NCBI GenBank assembly: GCA_963678445.1
Contig: OY782877.1
Span: 2,108,001-2,172,000, forward strand
Direction of reading: 5' to 3'
Source: G963678445 sp963678445
Lineage (GTDB): Bacteria; Hydrogenedentota; Hydrogenedentia; Hydrogenedentales; G963678445
Length of the DNA: 64,000 nucleotides
Each line of letters begins with the position of its first letter. The first letter of the stretch is position 1. A program made the translations under genes and the position numbers. Shown here in pieces: positions 1 through 8,681 of the stretch. A model generated the notes under the pieces. It ran no database searches. It was not told the DNA's origin and saw only the letters and a program-made list of their open reading frames with translations.

Positions 1-1271
1 TCATTGATCATGCTGTTCGCAAAGCCACAAGTAAGCATGGCGCGCGCGTGCGCTTCCGAAATGCCGCGACTGCGAAAATAGAAAAGCACCTCTTCTGGTG
101 GTGCGCCGACCGTTGCGCCATGGGTGCATTTGACATCATCGGCATAAATTTCCAATTGTGGTTTCGAGTCGATAGTCGCCTTGTTAGAAAGGAGGAGCGA
201 CTGGTTGATCTGGTTCGAATCGGTTTTCTGCGCATCGGGTGCTACATACACTTTCCCGCGAAAGACCGTTTTGCTTTGATCCGCCAAGATTCCCTTTGCC
301 GTGATCCGACTTGTTCCATGAGTTGCCAAGTGATGTACATGGACATCGTTATCCACCATGCGATCTGCATCGTTTAGTACTAAGACCGATTCCTCTACCT
401 GTGCATTTTCCTCCACAAGATAGGCATACGACTGGTTGCGCACTCGCTTTCCATTCAGCGTTACCGTGTGCATGTTCAAATGACTGTCTCGATGTAACGA
501 GGCCTCCTGGGTGCGTAAATGGTTGCCAGAATTTCCTTCGTCAACAAGTACACATAGGCGAAGCTGCGCATTTTTTCCCAGGTAGATTTCTTCCACCACA
601 TTGTTCAGATAATTTCCAACATCCGGGTGCCCCAGATAATGCAACACGATTGTGGCGCTGGCATTTTCTTCTATGATGAAGAGATTGCGCAGATGGTGCA
701 CTGTTGGCTGGGGATGCGCTGTGGTGACATAACGTATGCAAATGGGGGAGGGCGGATGGTGCGCACGGGTAATACGGACATAGGCACCCTCATTCAGGAA
801 TGCGGTGTTTAGTGCCGTGTAGGCCGTATGTTTTTTTGCATGTTGCGCTAAATGATTGCGCACGCACTCGGCTTCATCATTAAGCAGGGCCTCGTGAATT
901 CCCCCTAGATAACCAAAAATACTCTTGCCGTAACCCCTGGAAAAGGAATAGGAAAAGGAACCATTTAAAAAAACCAATTCAGAACTATCGTCATTGCCCA
1001 GCTCATGCCACTTCGATATTTTGTGCGCCCTGTTTCCCATGGGAATATCCATGGAAACGCGATACGGGGTTTTTACAATCGGCATAATATCCGTATGCCG
1101 CCACTCCTCCATAGTTCGCTTGGGATATGAAAGCTCACGAAACGCATGAAGAGAGTTCATACGCAATTGAGCCAAAGCGTCATTGGGATAGCGCTGGTTA
1201 AAGCGTTTCCAATCATCCAAGAAATGCTCTTTTGAGGGGGTGTTCTCAGTATTTTTAAGCGTAGACTTCAT
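1..1271 (-). CDS. sufD: SufD, Fe-S cluster scaffold subunit (C-terminus cut by window edge)
   Basis: SufD partners SufB and SufC in the cytosolic SufBC2D complex that builds and transfers Fe-S clusters. The frame is open from an ATG at 1271 to base 1, giving 423 residues, so only the last few residues lie outside. The C-terminal part carries the family signature YADDVKCTHGATVG followed by FYFRSRGISEAHARAML and GFANSMI, the conserved SufB/SufD core end. The N-terminal third is weakly conserved, as usual for SufD. It starts 14 bases after the sufC stop, so it is the third gene of a sufB-sufC-sufD operon. No SufS, SufE or SufU is visible; they may follow to the left. Assignment is firm from motif plus context. 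Confidence 0.93.
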   Translation of the reverse strand, partial: MKSTLKNTENTPSKEHFLDDWKRFNQRYPNDALAQLRMNSLHAFRELSYPKRTMEEWRHTDIMPIVKTPYRVSMDIPMGNRAHKISKWHELGNDDSSELVFLNGSFSYSFSRGYGKSIFGYLGGIHEALLNDEAECVRNHLAQHAKKHTAYTALNTAFLNEGAYVRITRAHHPPSPICIRYVTTAHPQPTVHHLRNLFIIEENASATIVLHYLGHPDVGNYLNNVVEEIYLGKNAQLRLCVLVDEGNSGNHLRTQEASLHRDSHLNMHTVTLNGKRVRNQSYAYLVEENAQVEESVLVLNDADRMVDNDVHVHHLATHGTSRITAKGILADQSKTVFRGKVYVAPDAQKTDSNQINQSLLLSNKATIDSKPQLEIYADDVKCTHGATVGAPPEEVLFYFRSRGISEAHARAMLTCGFANSMIN

Positions 1272-1285
1272 ACAAGCCTCATGTT

Positions 1286-2035
1286 CTAGGCGCACTCTTT
1301 TAACCAGTCATAGCCTCGTTCTTCCAATTCCAACGCCAATTCTTTCATGCCCGAACGCACAATGCGTCCCTGATATAAAACATGCACAAAATCCGGGACA
1401 ATGTAATTAAGCAGACGCTGGTAATGCGTTACCACAATAAAGGCGCGTTTGGGGCTGCGTAACTTATTGACGCCCTCAGCGACGATACGCAACGCATCAA
1501 TATCCAGTCCCGAATCGGTCTCATCCAGTATGGCCAGGTGCGGCTCCAATATAGCGAGCTGCAGAATTTCGTTGCGTTTCTTTTCCCCCCCTGAAAAACC
1601 CAGGTTTACAAAACGTTCTGCAAAATGGGGTTCCACCTCGATGTGCGCCATCTTTTCATGTAATAGCTCTTCAAAGTCGAGTGGGTCCAGCTCTTCCAGT
1701 TTTCGACTGCGTCGAATCTCATTGAGGGCCGCCCGAAGAAAATGCGCATTGCTGACCCCGGGAATTTCTACAGGATATTGGAAGGCGAGAAAAAGACCCA
1801 GACGGGCGCGTTCTTCCGGCGGCATCTCCAGCAGGTTTTGCTTTAAAAAGGTAACGCGGCTGCCCGCATCCACTTCATAGGCTTCTTTTCCTGCCAAGAC
1901 ATGCGCCAACGTACTTTTGCCCGAACCGTTTGGCCCCATGATGGCGTGCACCTCACCAGCTTCTACATGCAGGTCAAGCCCTTTAAGTATAGGCGCGCCA
2001 GCAATCGAGGCCTTTAAGTTTTTAATATCCAGCAT
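1286..2035 (-). CDS. sufC: SufC, Fe-S assembly ABC ATPase
   Basis: Cytosolic ATPase of the SufBCD complex; ATP hydrolysis drives the conformational change needed for cluster assembly. The 249-aa protein has Walker A GPNGSGKST near residue 35, a Q-loop (FLAFQYPVEIPGVSN), the SufC-type signature GFSGGEKKRNEI, Walker B LAILDETDSGLDIDAL and a switch histidine in VVTHYQRLL. The start is taken at the ATG at 2035, directly after the sufB stop (TAATATG) with GGAG about 11 bases upstream. A TTG at 2044 in the same frame would add three residues and overlap sufB. The tight junction implies translational coupling with sufB. Length is normal for the family. Confidence 0.97.
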   Translation of the reverse strand: MLDIKNLKASIAGAPILKGLDLHVEAGEVHAIMGPNGSGKSTLAHVLAGKEAYEVDAGSRVTFLKQNLLEMPPEERARLGLFLAFQYPVEIPGVSNAHFLRAALNEIRRSRKLEELDPLDFEELLHEKMAHIEVEPHFAERFVNLGFSGGEKKRNEILQLAILEPHLAILDETDSGLDIDALRIVAEGVNKLRSPKRAFIVVTHYQRLLNYIVPDFVHVLYQGRIVRSGMKELALELEERGYDWLKECA

Positions 2036-2036
2036 A

Positions 2037-3533
2037 TTATCCAACGCTCCCTTCCAGGCTTATTCCCAACAGCTTGGTTGCTTCCACTGCGAATTCCATC
2101 GGAAGATGATCAAAGACTTCTTTGCAAAATCCGTTGACCACCATCGAGATGGCGTTCTCCGTATCGATGCCGCGGGCCTGACAATAAAACAGTTGGTCTT
2201 CACTGATTTTTGAAGTAGATGCTTCATGTTCAACCGTGGCGGTAGGATTACCCACATTGATGTAAGGAAAAGTGTGGGCGCCACAGTGGCTGCCCAGCAG
2301 CAGCGAATCACATTGGGTATAATTACGCGCCTGCGTTGCCTTAGGCGTTACGCGCACCAAGCCCCGATAACTGTTATCGCTTTTCCCTGCGGATATAGTT
2401 TTGGAAATGATCGTGCTCCGGGTGTTCTTACCCAGATGAATCATTTTTGTGCCCGTATCCGCCTGCTGGAAATTGCGCGTCATGGCGACCGAATAAAACT
2501 CGCCTACGCTTTCATCTCCTTTGAGAATACAACTCGGATACTTCCACGTAATCGCCGACCCCGTTTCCACCTGGGTCCAGGAAATACGCGCGTGCTCCTC
2601 CAGACAGGCTCCCCGTTTGGTAACAAAATTGTAAATGCCGCCCCGCCCTTCGGCGTCGCCCGCATACCAGTTTTGCACAGTGGAATAGCGGATGGTTGCA
2701 TCCCGATGCGCCACCAATTCCACCACCGCCGCATGCAGCTGATTTTCATCCCGCATCGGCGCGGTACACCCTTCCAGATAACTCACCTCGGCACCCGCTT
2801 CAGCAATGATCAGCGTGCGCTCAAACTGTCCCGTTTGCGCCGCATTGATGCGAAAATACGTGCTGAGGTCCATCGGGCATTTCACACCTTTCGGCACATA
2901 GACAAACGAGCCATCGCTGAAGACCGCTGAGTTCAGTGCAGCATAAAAATTGTCGCCTTGAGGCACGACAGAACCAAGATACTTGTGCACCAGATCGGGA
3001 TACTCACGAATGGCTTCGCTCATAGAGCAAAACAGAATACCACGTTTCGCCAGGATTTCACGATGCGTAGTAGCCACCGAAACACTATCAAAGACCGCAT
3101 CCACAGCCACCCCGGAAAGCTGTTTCTGTTCTTCCAAAGGGATACCCAGTTTTTCAAACGTTTCCAGCAATTGAGGGTCTACCTCCGATAGACTGCTCAA
3201 GGACTCCTTCTTTTTAGGCGCTGAGTAATAAGAAATGCGCTGAAAATCCGGCATTTCAAAGCGGACCTTAGCCCATTGCGGTGCGATCATCTTCTGCCAG
3301 AGTCGATACGCCTTCAAGCGCCAATTCAACATCCACTCCGGCTCCTCCTTCTTGCTTGAAATGAGGCGTATAACATTTTCATTCAGCCCCTTCGGGATGA
3401 CATCCGCATCAATATCCGTTGTCCAGCCCCACCGATACTCCTGCTCCGCCAACTTCGCAACAGCCTGATTGCTGCGTTCTACCCGCGAACCACCATACGC
3501 AGCGTCATCCAACGATTTTGAGCGTTCCGTCAT
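2037..3533 (-). CDS. sufB: SufB, Fe-S cluster scaffold protein
   Basis: Scaffold subunit on which Fe-S clusters are assembled; works with SufC and SufD in the cytosol. The 498-aa product is full length for SufB. Visible family motifs include YVPKGVKCPMDLSTYFRIN, SYLEGCTAPMRDENQLHAAV, the stretch RNYTQCDSLLLGSHCGAHTF with the conserved cysteine region, and the C-terminal QLFYCQARGIDTENAISMVV ending in a GFCKEVFDHLPMEFA segment. It is the first gene of the suf operon. The 223 bp to the divergent aldehyde dehydrogenase must hold the promoters for both directions, but no IscR- or SufR-type regulator gene is adjacent. Confidence 0.97.
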   Translation of the reverse strand: MTERSKSLDDAAYGGSRVERSNQAVAKLAEQEYRWGWTTDIDADVIPKGLNENVIRLISSKKEEPEWMLNWRLKAYRLWQKMIAPQWAKVRFEMPDFQRISYYSAPKKKESLSSLSEVDPQLLETFEKLGIPLEEQKQLSGVAVDAVFDSVSVATTHREILAKRGILFCSMSEAIREYPDLVHKYLGSVVPQGDNFYAALNSAVFSDGSFVYVPKGVKCPMDLSTYFRINAAQTGQFERTLIIAEAGAEVSYLEGCTAPMRDENQLHAAVVELVAHRDATIRYSTVQNWYAGDAEGRGGIYNFVTKRGACLEEHARISWTQVETGSAITWKYPSCILKGDESVGEFYSVAMTRNFQQADTGTKMIHLGKNTRSTIISKTISAGKSDNSYRGLVRVTPKATQARNYTQCDSLLLGSHCGAHTFPYINVGNPTATVEHEASTSKISEDQLFYCQARGIDTENAISMVVNGFCKEVFDHLPMEFAVEATKLLGISLEGSVG

Positions 3534-3756
3534 GAGCCGTTCCTTTATACATTCGCGTTAGCATTAAGCAATTTTAGTAACAGTATCCGCCCGCGAAGTA
3601 TTCCCTCCCTGCACAAAGGTTGTGTGTTTTAAATAGGGATTGTTATAGTCATTCCCGGGGATATAGCTAGACAATTCCCAAGGCGAAATAGATAAGCATG
3701 TCCCCGCCGGCCCTTCGCTTTTCCCACAGGACAACTACAGTAAAGGAAGAAAAAAT

Positions 3757-5325
3757 ATGGATACGTCCGCTTCGATCACCATGCACGACCCACGTACCGG
3801 AAACGTGCTCTACACCGTGCAGGAGCCGACCAGAGAAGAAGTAGATCGCGTGTATGACGTGGCATATGCCACCGCAGAGAAATTACGTGCGATGTCGGTG
3901 CGCGAACGCGTGGCGCAATTGAAGTTACTCCGACGCTATCTGACCGAGCACAAGGACGAGGTTGCGCAGCGGATCGTCGCGGAGACGGGCAAGTCACAAA
4001 TGGACGCGCTTATCCTGGACATCTTCCCCGTGCTGGACGCCATGGCCTATTACGAAAAGAATGCGGAACGCATCCTGGCGGATCGGGAGATTAAAACCCC
4101 CATCATGCAAATGGGGAAAAGCTCCCGCATTTTCTACGAGCCCCTGGGACCCGTCCTCATGATTTCCCCATGGAACTACCCCTTCAACCTCTCCGTGCTG
4201 CCCTTCATCTGCGCCTTTATGGCAGGCAACCCCGTCATCCTGAAACCCTCCAGCTACACCCTGCTCAAAGGCCTGCTCGAAGACATCATTGCAGGTAGCG
4301 GTTTCATGTCCGACGCACTACAAGTCGTCTACGCCAGCCGACGCACCGCAGGCTACCTCATCGAGAAAAAGCCCGCTAAGATTCATTTCACCGGAAGCAC
4401 CGGCGTGGGACGCAAGATCATGCAACAAGCCGCCGCGCAGCTGGTGCCTGTTGAACTGGAACTCGGCGGGAAAGATCCTCTTATTGTTTTCGAAGATGTT
4501 GATCTGGAACGCACCATAGACGGAGCCTTGTGGGGCGCATTCTGCAACTGCGGCCAAACCTGCACCTCCGTAGAGCGCATCTTCGTGCAAGTGGGTGTCT
4601 ACGACGCCTTTGTGCAACGTCTGTGCGAGAAAGCACAGAAAATCACCACCCTCGACGATCCCCGTGCACAACAAGACGAGCTTCACCTCACCATGGGATG
4701 CATGACCACCGAATTCCAAATCCGGGAAATCGAAGCCCAGCTGGAAGAAGCCGTCGCACAAGGCGCAAAAATTCTTACCGGCGGCGTTCGTCAGCCCGAC
4801 TCCCACATCTTTCCCCCCACCATCGTCACCAACGTCACCCCCGCCATGCGCATCCAATCCGAAGAGACCTTCGGCCCCATTGTTACCGTGACCCCCTTCA
4901 ACAGCGAAGAAGAAGCCATCGCCCTGGCCAACGACTCCTGCTTCGGCCTCTCCTCCAGCGTCTGGTCCAACGACACCGCCCGCGCCGAACGCGTCGCCCG
5001 CGCCCTGCACGCCGGCAGCGTATCCATCAACAACGTCATGGCCACCCACGGCAACCCCGCCCTTCCCTTCGGCGGCGTCAAAGACAGCGGCTTTGGCCGC
5101 TACAAAGGCGAAGAAGGTCTCTACGCCTTCTCCAACATCAAAGCCGTGCTGATCGACAAACCCCGCAAGAATCCCGAAGCCTACTGGTACCCCTATTCCC
5201 CCAAAAAATACCGACTGCTCTCCCGCGTCATGGATCGCGTATTCGAGGGCGGCTGGAAAAATCTCATCCACGTCGCCCTGCTCGGCCTGCGCCTCGACCG
5301 CCTCGCACGCCGCAAACGCTTGTAA
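3757..5325 (+). CDS. NAD(P)-dependent aldehyde dehydrogenase
   Basis: Oxidises an aldehyde to the acid with NAD(P)+. The 522-aa protein has the ALDH fold landmarks: PWNYPFNL (catalytic Asn140), FTGSTGVGRK coenzyme loop near 211-220, catalytic base Glu235 in ELGGKDP, nucleophile Cys269 in NCGQTCTS, EETFGPI near 370 and the PFGGVKDSGFGRYKG region near 445. The C-terminus continues past the normal ALDH end into a hydrophobic, then basic tail (VALLGLRLDRLARRKRL), which recalls membrane-anchored fatty-aldehyde dehydrogenases; membrane association is inference. Start is the ATG at 3757 preceded by AAGGAAGAAAAAAT. Divergent from sufBCD. The substrate cannot be read from the sequence. Confidence 0.9.
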   Translation: MDTSASITMHDPRTGNVLYTVQEPTREEVDRVYDVAYATAEKLRAMSVRERVAQLKLLRRYLTEHKDEVAQRIVAETGKSQMDALILDIFPVLDAMAYYEKNAERILADREIKTPIMQMGKSSRIFYEPLGPVLMISPWNYPFNLSVLPFICAFMAGNPVILKPSSYTLLKGLLEDIIAGSGFMSDALQVVYASRRTAGYLIEKKPAKIHFTGSTGVGRKIMQQAAAQLVPVELELGGKDPLIVFEDVDLERTIDGALWGAFCNCGQTCTSVERIFVQVGVYDAFVQRLCEKAQKITTLDDPRAQQDELHLTMGCMTTEFQIREIEAQLEEAVAQGAKILTGGVRQPDSHIFPPTIVTNVTPAMRIQSEETFGPIVTVTPFNSEEEAIALANDSCFGLSSSVWSNDTARAERVARALHAGSVSINNVMATHGNPALPFGGVKDSGFGRYKGEEGLYAFSNIKAVLIDKPRKNPEAYWYPYSPKKYRLLSRVMDRVFEGGWKNLIHVALLGLRLDRLARRKRL

Positions 5326-5397
5326 CCCGACACCCGCCGATGAGAGAAGGAGTGTCGCAGGGTTTTAGGGGCCTTGGGGTGCGTGCACAGGTTTTTA

Positions 5398-5428
5398 TTT
5401 ACCATGAAGAGCATGAAGTACATGAAGA
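5398..5428 (+). repeat. ATGAAG-type intergenic repeat, solo copy
   Basis: A 31-bp sequence beginning TTTACCATGAAGAGCATG and made of repeated ATGAAG units. It matches, with about two differences, the two inverted arms that flank the GxxExxY gene at 44287-44317 and 44707-44737. No GxxExxY gene is present here, so this looks like a solo end or a scar. Confidence 0.75.
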
Positions 5429-5513
5429 AAACAAGAAGACTGAAAAAACGTAACGCTTCACCGCTACAGTGGTTCCCATCCCCATGGTCCTGCGCATACG
5501 CTATCAGTTATTA

Positions 5514-5563
5514 CGAAGTACAACTTTGGAGACAAATGCGTTACCAAGTTCAACTTGGTAACG
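5514..5563 (-). repeat. REP-like 50-bp element, copy A
   Basis: Contains the palindrome GTTACCAAGTT / AACTTGGTAAC (core 5539-5563) followed on the minus strand by GTCTCC and a CGAAGT-type half palindrome. The reverse complement matches 14250-14299 at 46 of 50 positions. Two copies in opposite orientation, with a decayed RAYT transposase next to the second, suggest a REP family. Confidence 0.8.
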
Positions 5564-5568
5564 AGAAG

Positions 5569-5604
5569 CTGGGGGACCTTTTTGTGAGCAAAAAGGTCCC
5601 CCAG
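5569..5604. terminator. 36-bp perfect palindrome after E1 stop, terminator-like
   Basis: Stem of 16 bp, CTGGGGGACCTTTTTG and its complement, around a 4-base TGAG loop. It lies 26 bases past the stop of the E1 dehydrogenase gene. The T and A runs sit inside the stem rather than after it, so it would act, if at all, in either direction. Sister elements are at 11843-11878 and 40703-40740. Confidence 0.65.
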
Positions 5605-5630
5605 TAAAGAGCTAAAATACCGTCGCCGCC

Positions 5631-8168
5631 TTAGATGCCGCGGCGGTTCAGGGCTACGAATTCCGCAGTGCTGCGGTTGGAAACGGGGGTGTAACCAGCC
5701 AGGGGCGCGAGCTGCTGGTGGTAGGCGTCGAGGAAGCTGAAGGTTTGCGGGAAGTATTCTTCTTCCATTTCCGCGGGGGGCACGACCCAGTTTTGTGCAC
5801 CGATTACCGCCACGGGGGCATCGAGCTCGTCGAAAGCAATCTGCGACAACTGTCCGGCGATGGTGTGCATGTAACTGCCGCGTTCGCAGGCGTCGCTGGC
5901 CAGAATGACTTTGCCGGTCTTTTTGACGGAGTCCAGCAGCAAGTCGTAGTTGAACGGCACCAGGGTTTGGCCGTCGATCACTTCGACGGAAATGCCAAAT
6001 TCATTTTCAAAACGTTGGGCCGCTTCCATCGCACGATACAAGGTTGCGCCATAGGTCATAATGGTAAGGTCTGAACCCTTTTTGATCAATGCGGGTTCGC
6101 CAATCGGCAGCGTGTAGTATTCTTCGGGCACGCCGCCTTCGTGGAAGAGCTCGACCTGATTGTACAGACGCTGGCTTTCGAAGAAGATGACAGGATCGTT
6201 GCCACGCAGTGCGGAGGCCATCAGGCCCTTGGCCGCATACGGTGTGGCGGGGAAAACGACTTTCAGGCCGGGTACATGCGCACAGAGGGCCGTCCAGTCT
6301 TGCGAATGCTGCGCACCGTATTTGCTGCCCACGGATACGCGCAGTACGATCGGCAGGCGAATAGCGCCACCCGACATGGCTTGCCATTTGGGCATCTGGT
6401 TGAAGACTTCATCACCGGCACGTCCCATGAAGTCGCAATACATCAACTCGGCAATCGGACGTCCGCCTTCCATCGCACAGCCTACGGCAGTACCGACGAT
6501 AGCGCCCTCTGAGATCGGCGAATTAAACAGGCGATTGTAGGGCAGGGCCTCTGTCAGACCTTGGTAGACAGCGAAAGCACCGCCCCAGTCGCGGTTTTCC
6601 TCACCATAGGCCACCACGCGCGAATCGTTATAGAAATGATGCGCGATAGATTCAAAAAGCGATTCCCCAAAGGTCACCGCCTTCGTTGCCTTGAGCACCT
6701 TACCCGCGGCATCGCGACCGCTACGCGCTTTGCGTGCAATCATTTTGACCCGCGGATTTTCTTCCAACGGCATGCAAACATCGTCTTCCCGCTCCAGACC
6801 GGGAAGTTTTTCCTCATCTTCATCGGTGAACATCAGCTGCGACACACCTACATGCGGCGTCAACACCATGCGCGGCGATACTTCTACGCTAGTGGCCAAT
6901 TTACAGGCCTTGGTCACCTTGCGCTGCGCATACGCACGCATCGACTCCAAATCAGCCTCGGTCACCCAGCCTGTCTCCAACAGCTTTCCGCTGAACTCGG
7001 TAATGGGGTCGGCTGCACGCCAGAGATCGATCTCTTCGCGTTCGCGGTACGCCGACTGGTCGCTGGGGGAGTGTCCGGATTGACGGTAGCACAGCACGTC
7101 GAGCAGGACCGGCCCACGACCTTCACGAATAATTTCGCGTTTGCGGCGATAGGCATCCGCCAGGGCCAACGGATTGTTGCCGTCTACCACTTCCGCATGC
7201 ATATTTTCCGAATTCAACGCGGCACCGATTCGCGCCAGACGTTCATAGCCCGCCGTCTCACCAATCGGCTGCCCGCCCATGCCGTAGAAATTGTCCATGA
7301 TGTTAAAGACAATCGGCATGCCGCCGTTGACGCCTTCGGGCCAAAGATTGCGGTACTGGCCCATCGTGGCGAAGGTCAACGCTTCCCAGGTAGGACCGCA
7401 TGCGGTTGACGCGTCGCCGATATTGGCGACTACGATGCTGTCTTTCCTGCGAATCTTCTTGAACAACGCCGCCCCCGTTGCGATGTCTGCACTACCGCCC
7501 ACAATCGCATTGGCGGGGTATACGCCAAACGGCAGGCAGAAGGCGTGCATTGAGCCGCCCATGCCTTTGTTGAAGCCATTTTCACGCCCGAAAACTTCTG
7601 CCAACAAGCCATAGAGCAAAAAGTCGACGCCCAACTCCTCTTCTTCCGAGGTAGCGAACGCGGGCTTCTTTTTACCTTTTGTCGCAATCGACAACGGCGT
7701 CCAATCAGCTTCATGCGCCTGCACCGTGCGCAACGCATGACCGTCAAAATAATTTTCCATGATCGGCATCAGATCGTTGCCGGTCAAATCCTGCACCGCA
7801 CGCAGTCCTTTGGCGATAATTTCACCATGGCTCCGGTGACTACCGAAAATATGATCCTCCACCGTCAGATACACCGCCTCGCCTACTGCCGCCCCCTCTT
7901 GTCCAATCGACAAATGCGCCGGTCCCGCATGGTTATACTCAATTCCCTGATACGCGCCCAGCTTCTTGATATTGTCCAGCATCGTTTCAAACTCGCGAAT
8001 CACCACCATGTCACGATAAATACGCAGACACGTTGCAGGCGTGATCGCCGAATCGCCCACACACTCCTCCTGCACACTCTTCTGATACTGATTCACCGGG
8101 ATGCTGCCTAATTCCAGCATCCCACCCTTACGTACTTCTTCCGGATGCACCAACAGTTTCTTAGTCAT
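5631..8168 (-). CDS. Fused E1 alpha/beta subunit of a 2-oxoacid dehydrogenase complex
   Basis: Thiamine-diphosphate enzyme that decarboxylates a 2-oxoacid (pyruvate or branched-chain) and passes the acyl group to a lipoyl E2. Residues ~45-440 form an E1-alpha unit with GSHRSHGE, NKGMGGSMH and a GDAST...FNIMDN TPP motif. Residues ~490-820 form an E1-beta unit (ENRDWGGAF, SPISEGAIVG, MYCDFMGRAGDE, GAQHSQDWTA). The two are normally separate genes; the 845-aa length equals their sum, so this is a natural fusion. No E2, E3 or lipoate gene is adjacent. Start chosen at ATG 8168 (MTKKLLVHPEE); an in-frame GTG at 8210 would add 14 unlikely residues. Confidence 0.92.
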   Translation of the reverse strand: MTKKLLVHPEEVRKGGMLELGSIPVNQYQKSVQEECVGDSAITPATCLRIYRDMVVIREFETMLDNIKKLGAYQGIEYNHAGPAHLSIGQEGAAVGEAVYLTVEDHIFGSHRSHGEIIAKGLRAVQDLTGNDLMPIMENYFDGHALRTVQAHEADWTPLSIATKGKKKPAFATSEEEELGVDFLLYGLLAEVFGRENGFNKGMGGSMHAFCLPFGVYPANAIVGGSADIATGAALFKKIRRKDSIVVANIGDASTACGPTWEALTFATMGQYRNLWPEGVNGGMPIVFNIMDNFYGMGGQPIGETAGYERLARIGAALNSENMHAEVVDGNNPLALADAYRRKREIIREGRGPVLLDVLCYRQSGHSPSDQSAYREREEIDLWRAADPITEFSGKLLETGWVTEADLESMRAYAQRKVTKACKLATSVEVSPRMVLTPHVGVSQLMFTDEDEEKLPGLEREDDVCMPLEENPRVKMIARKARSGRDAAGKVLKATKAVTFGESLFESIAHHFYNDSRVVAYGEENRDWGGAFAVYQGLTEALPYNRLFNSPISEGAIVGTAVGCAMEGGRPIAELMYCDFMGRAGDEVFNQMPKWQAMSGGAIRLPIVLRVSVGSKYGAQHSQDWTALCAHVPGLKVVFPATPYAAKGLMASALRGNDPVIFFESQRLYNQVELFHEGGVPEEYYTLPIGEPALIKKGSDLTIMTYGATLYRAMEAAQRFENEFGISVEVIDGQTLVPFNYDLLLDSVKKTGKVILASDACERGSYMHTIAGQLSQIAFDELDAPVAVIGAQNWVVPPAEMEEEYFPQTFSFLDAYHQQLAPLAGYTPVSNRSTAEFVALNRRGI

Positions 8169-8356
8169 AATATTCCGAAGCCTTATCTCTTTTTGCACGT
8201 GCGCTGTCACGCCTTATGCGTCATGCTGGCCACCACGACCAGAAAAACACGCGTGCGTATGCAACAAAGGTATCTCGTCCCCTCCCCCCAAAAAAACAAC
8301 GGGTTTCCTGCATTGTCTGGCGGGTAAATACATGTATCGCCACTGTGTTTAGAGGC

Positions 8357-8466
8357 GGATACTTCAAAAACTGTCATAAAAACAAAGCTTTATAATGGTC
8401 ACGAACGGCAAGGACCGTAAATATTGCCGGTGGCGCTGGCCACCTTGCTTTCGCTGGACCGCTTTG
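8357..8466 (+). repeat. Two-hairpin intergenic repeat, copy 1
   Basis: Begins with an A-rich CTGTCATAAAAAC segment, then ATGGTC...AAGGACCGTA, then GGTGGCGCTGGCCACC and TCGCTGGACCGCTTT. Shares this order with eight other copies. It fills most of the otherwise geneless 8169-8681 gap. Confidence 0.7.
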
Positions 8467-8681
8467 ATATATAACCGAGGCTACCCGTCCAAGATGGATC
8501 TCACCTCCAAAAATATGGGGGCGGAAACAAGAAAATACAGAAAGAGTATAGCATATCCCCCATCCCGAAGAAACAGAAGCAAAAGCACAATCTCCCTGAA
8601 TTGTATTAAAAACGCACCGCAGAAAGGCTCGTTGAAGGCTCCTGCTACTGACATGGTCTCTCAAGCGTTTTGGGATTACAC

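Noticed and set aside
2226..2930. Plus-strand 234-codon frame opposite sufB
   Set aside because: Antisense shadow of sufB; arginine/histidine-rich and without recognisable sequence.
4318..5271. Long minus-strand open frame (317 codons) opposite the aldehyde dehydrogenase
   Set aside because: Glycine/valine/aspartate-rich composition without motif or ribosome binding site; it is the mirror of a GC-rich real gene.
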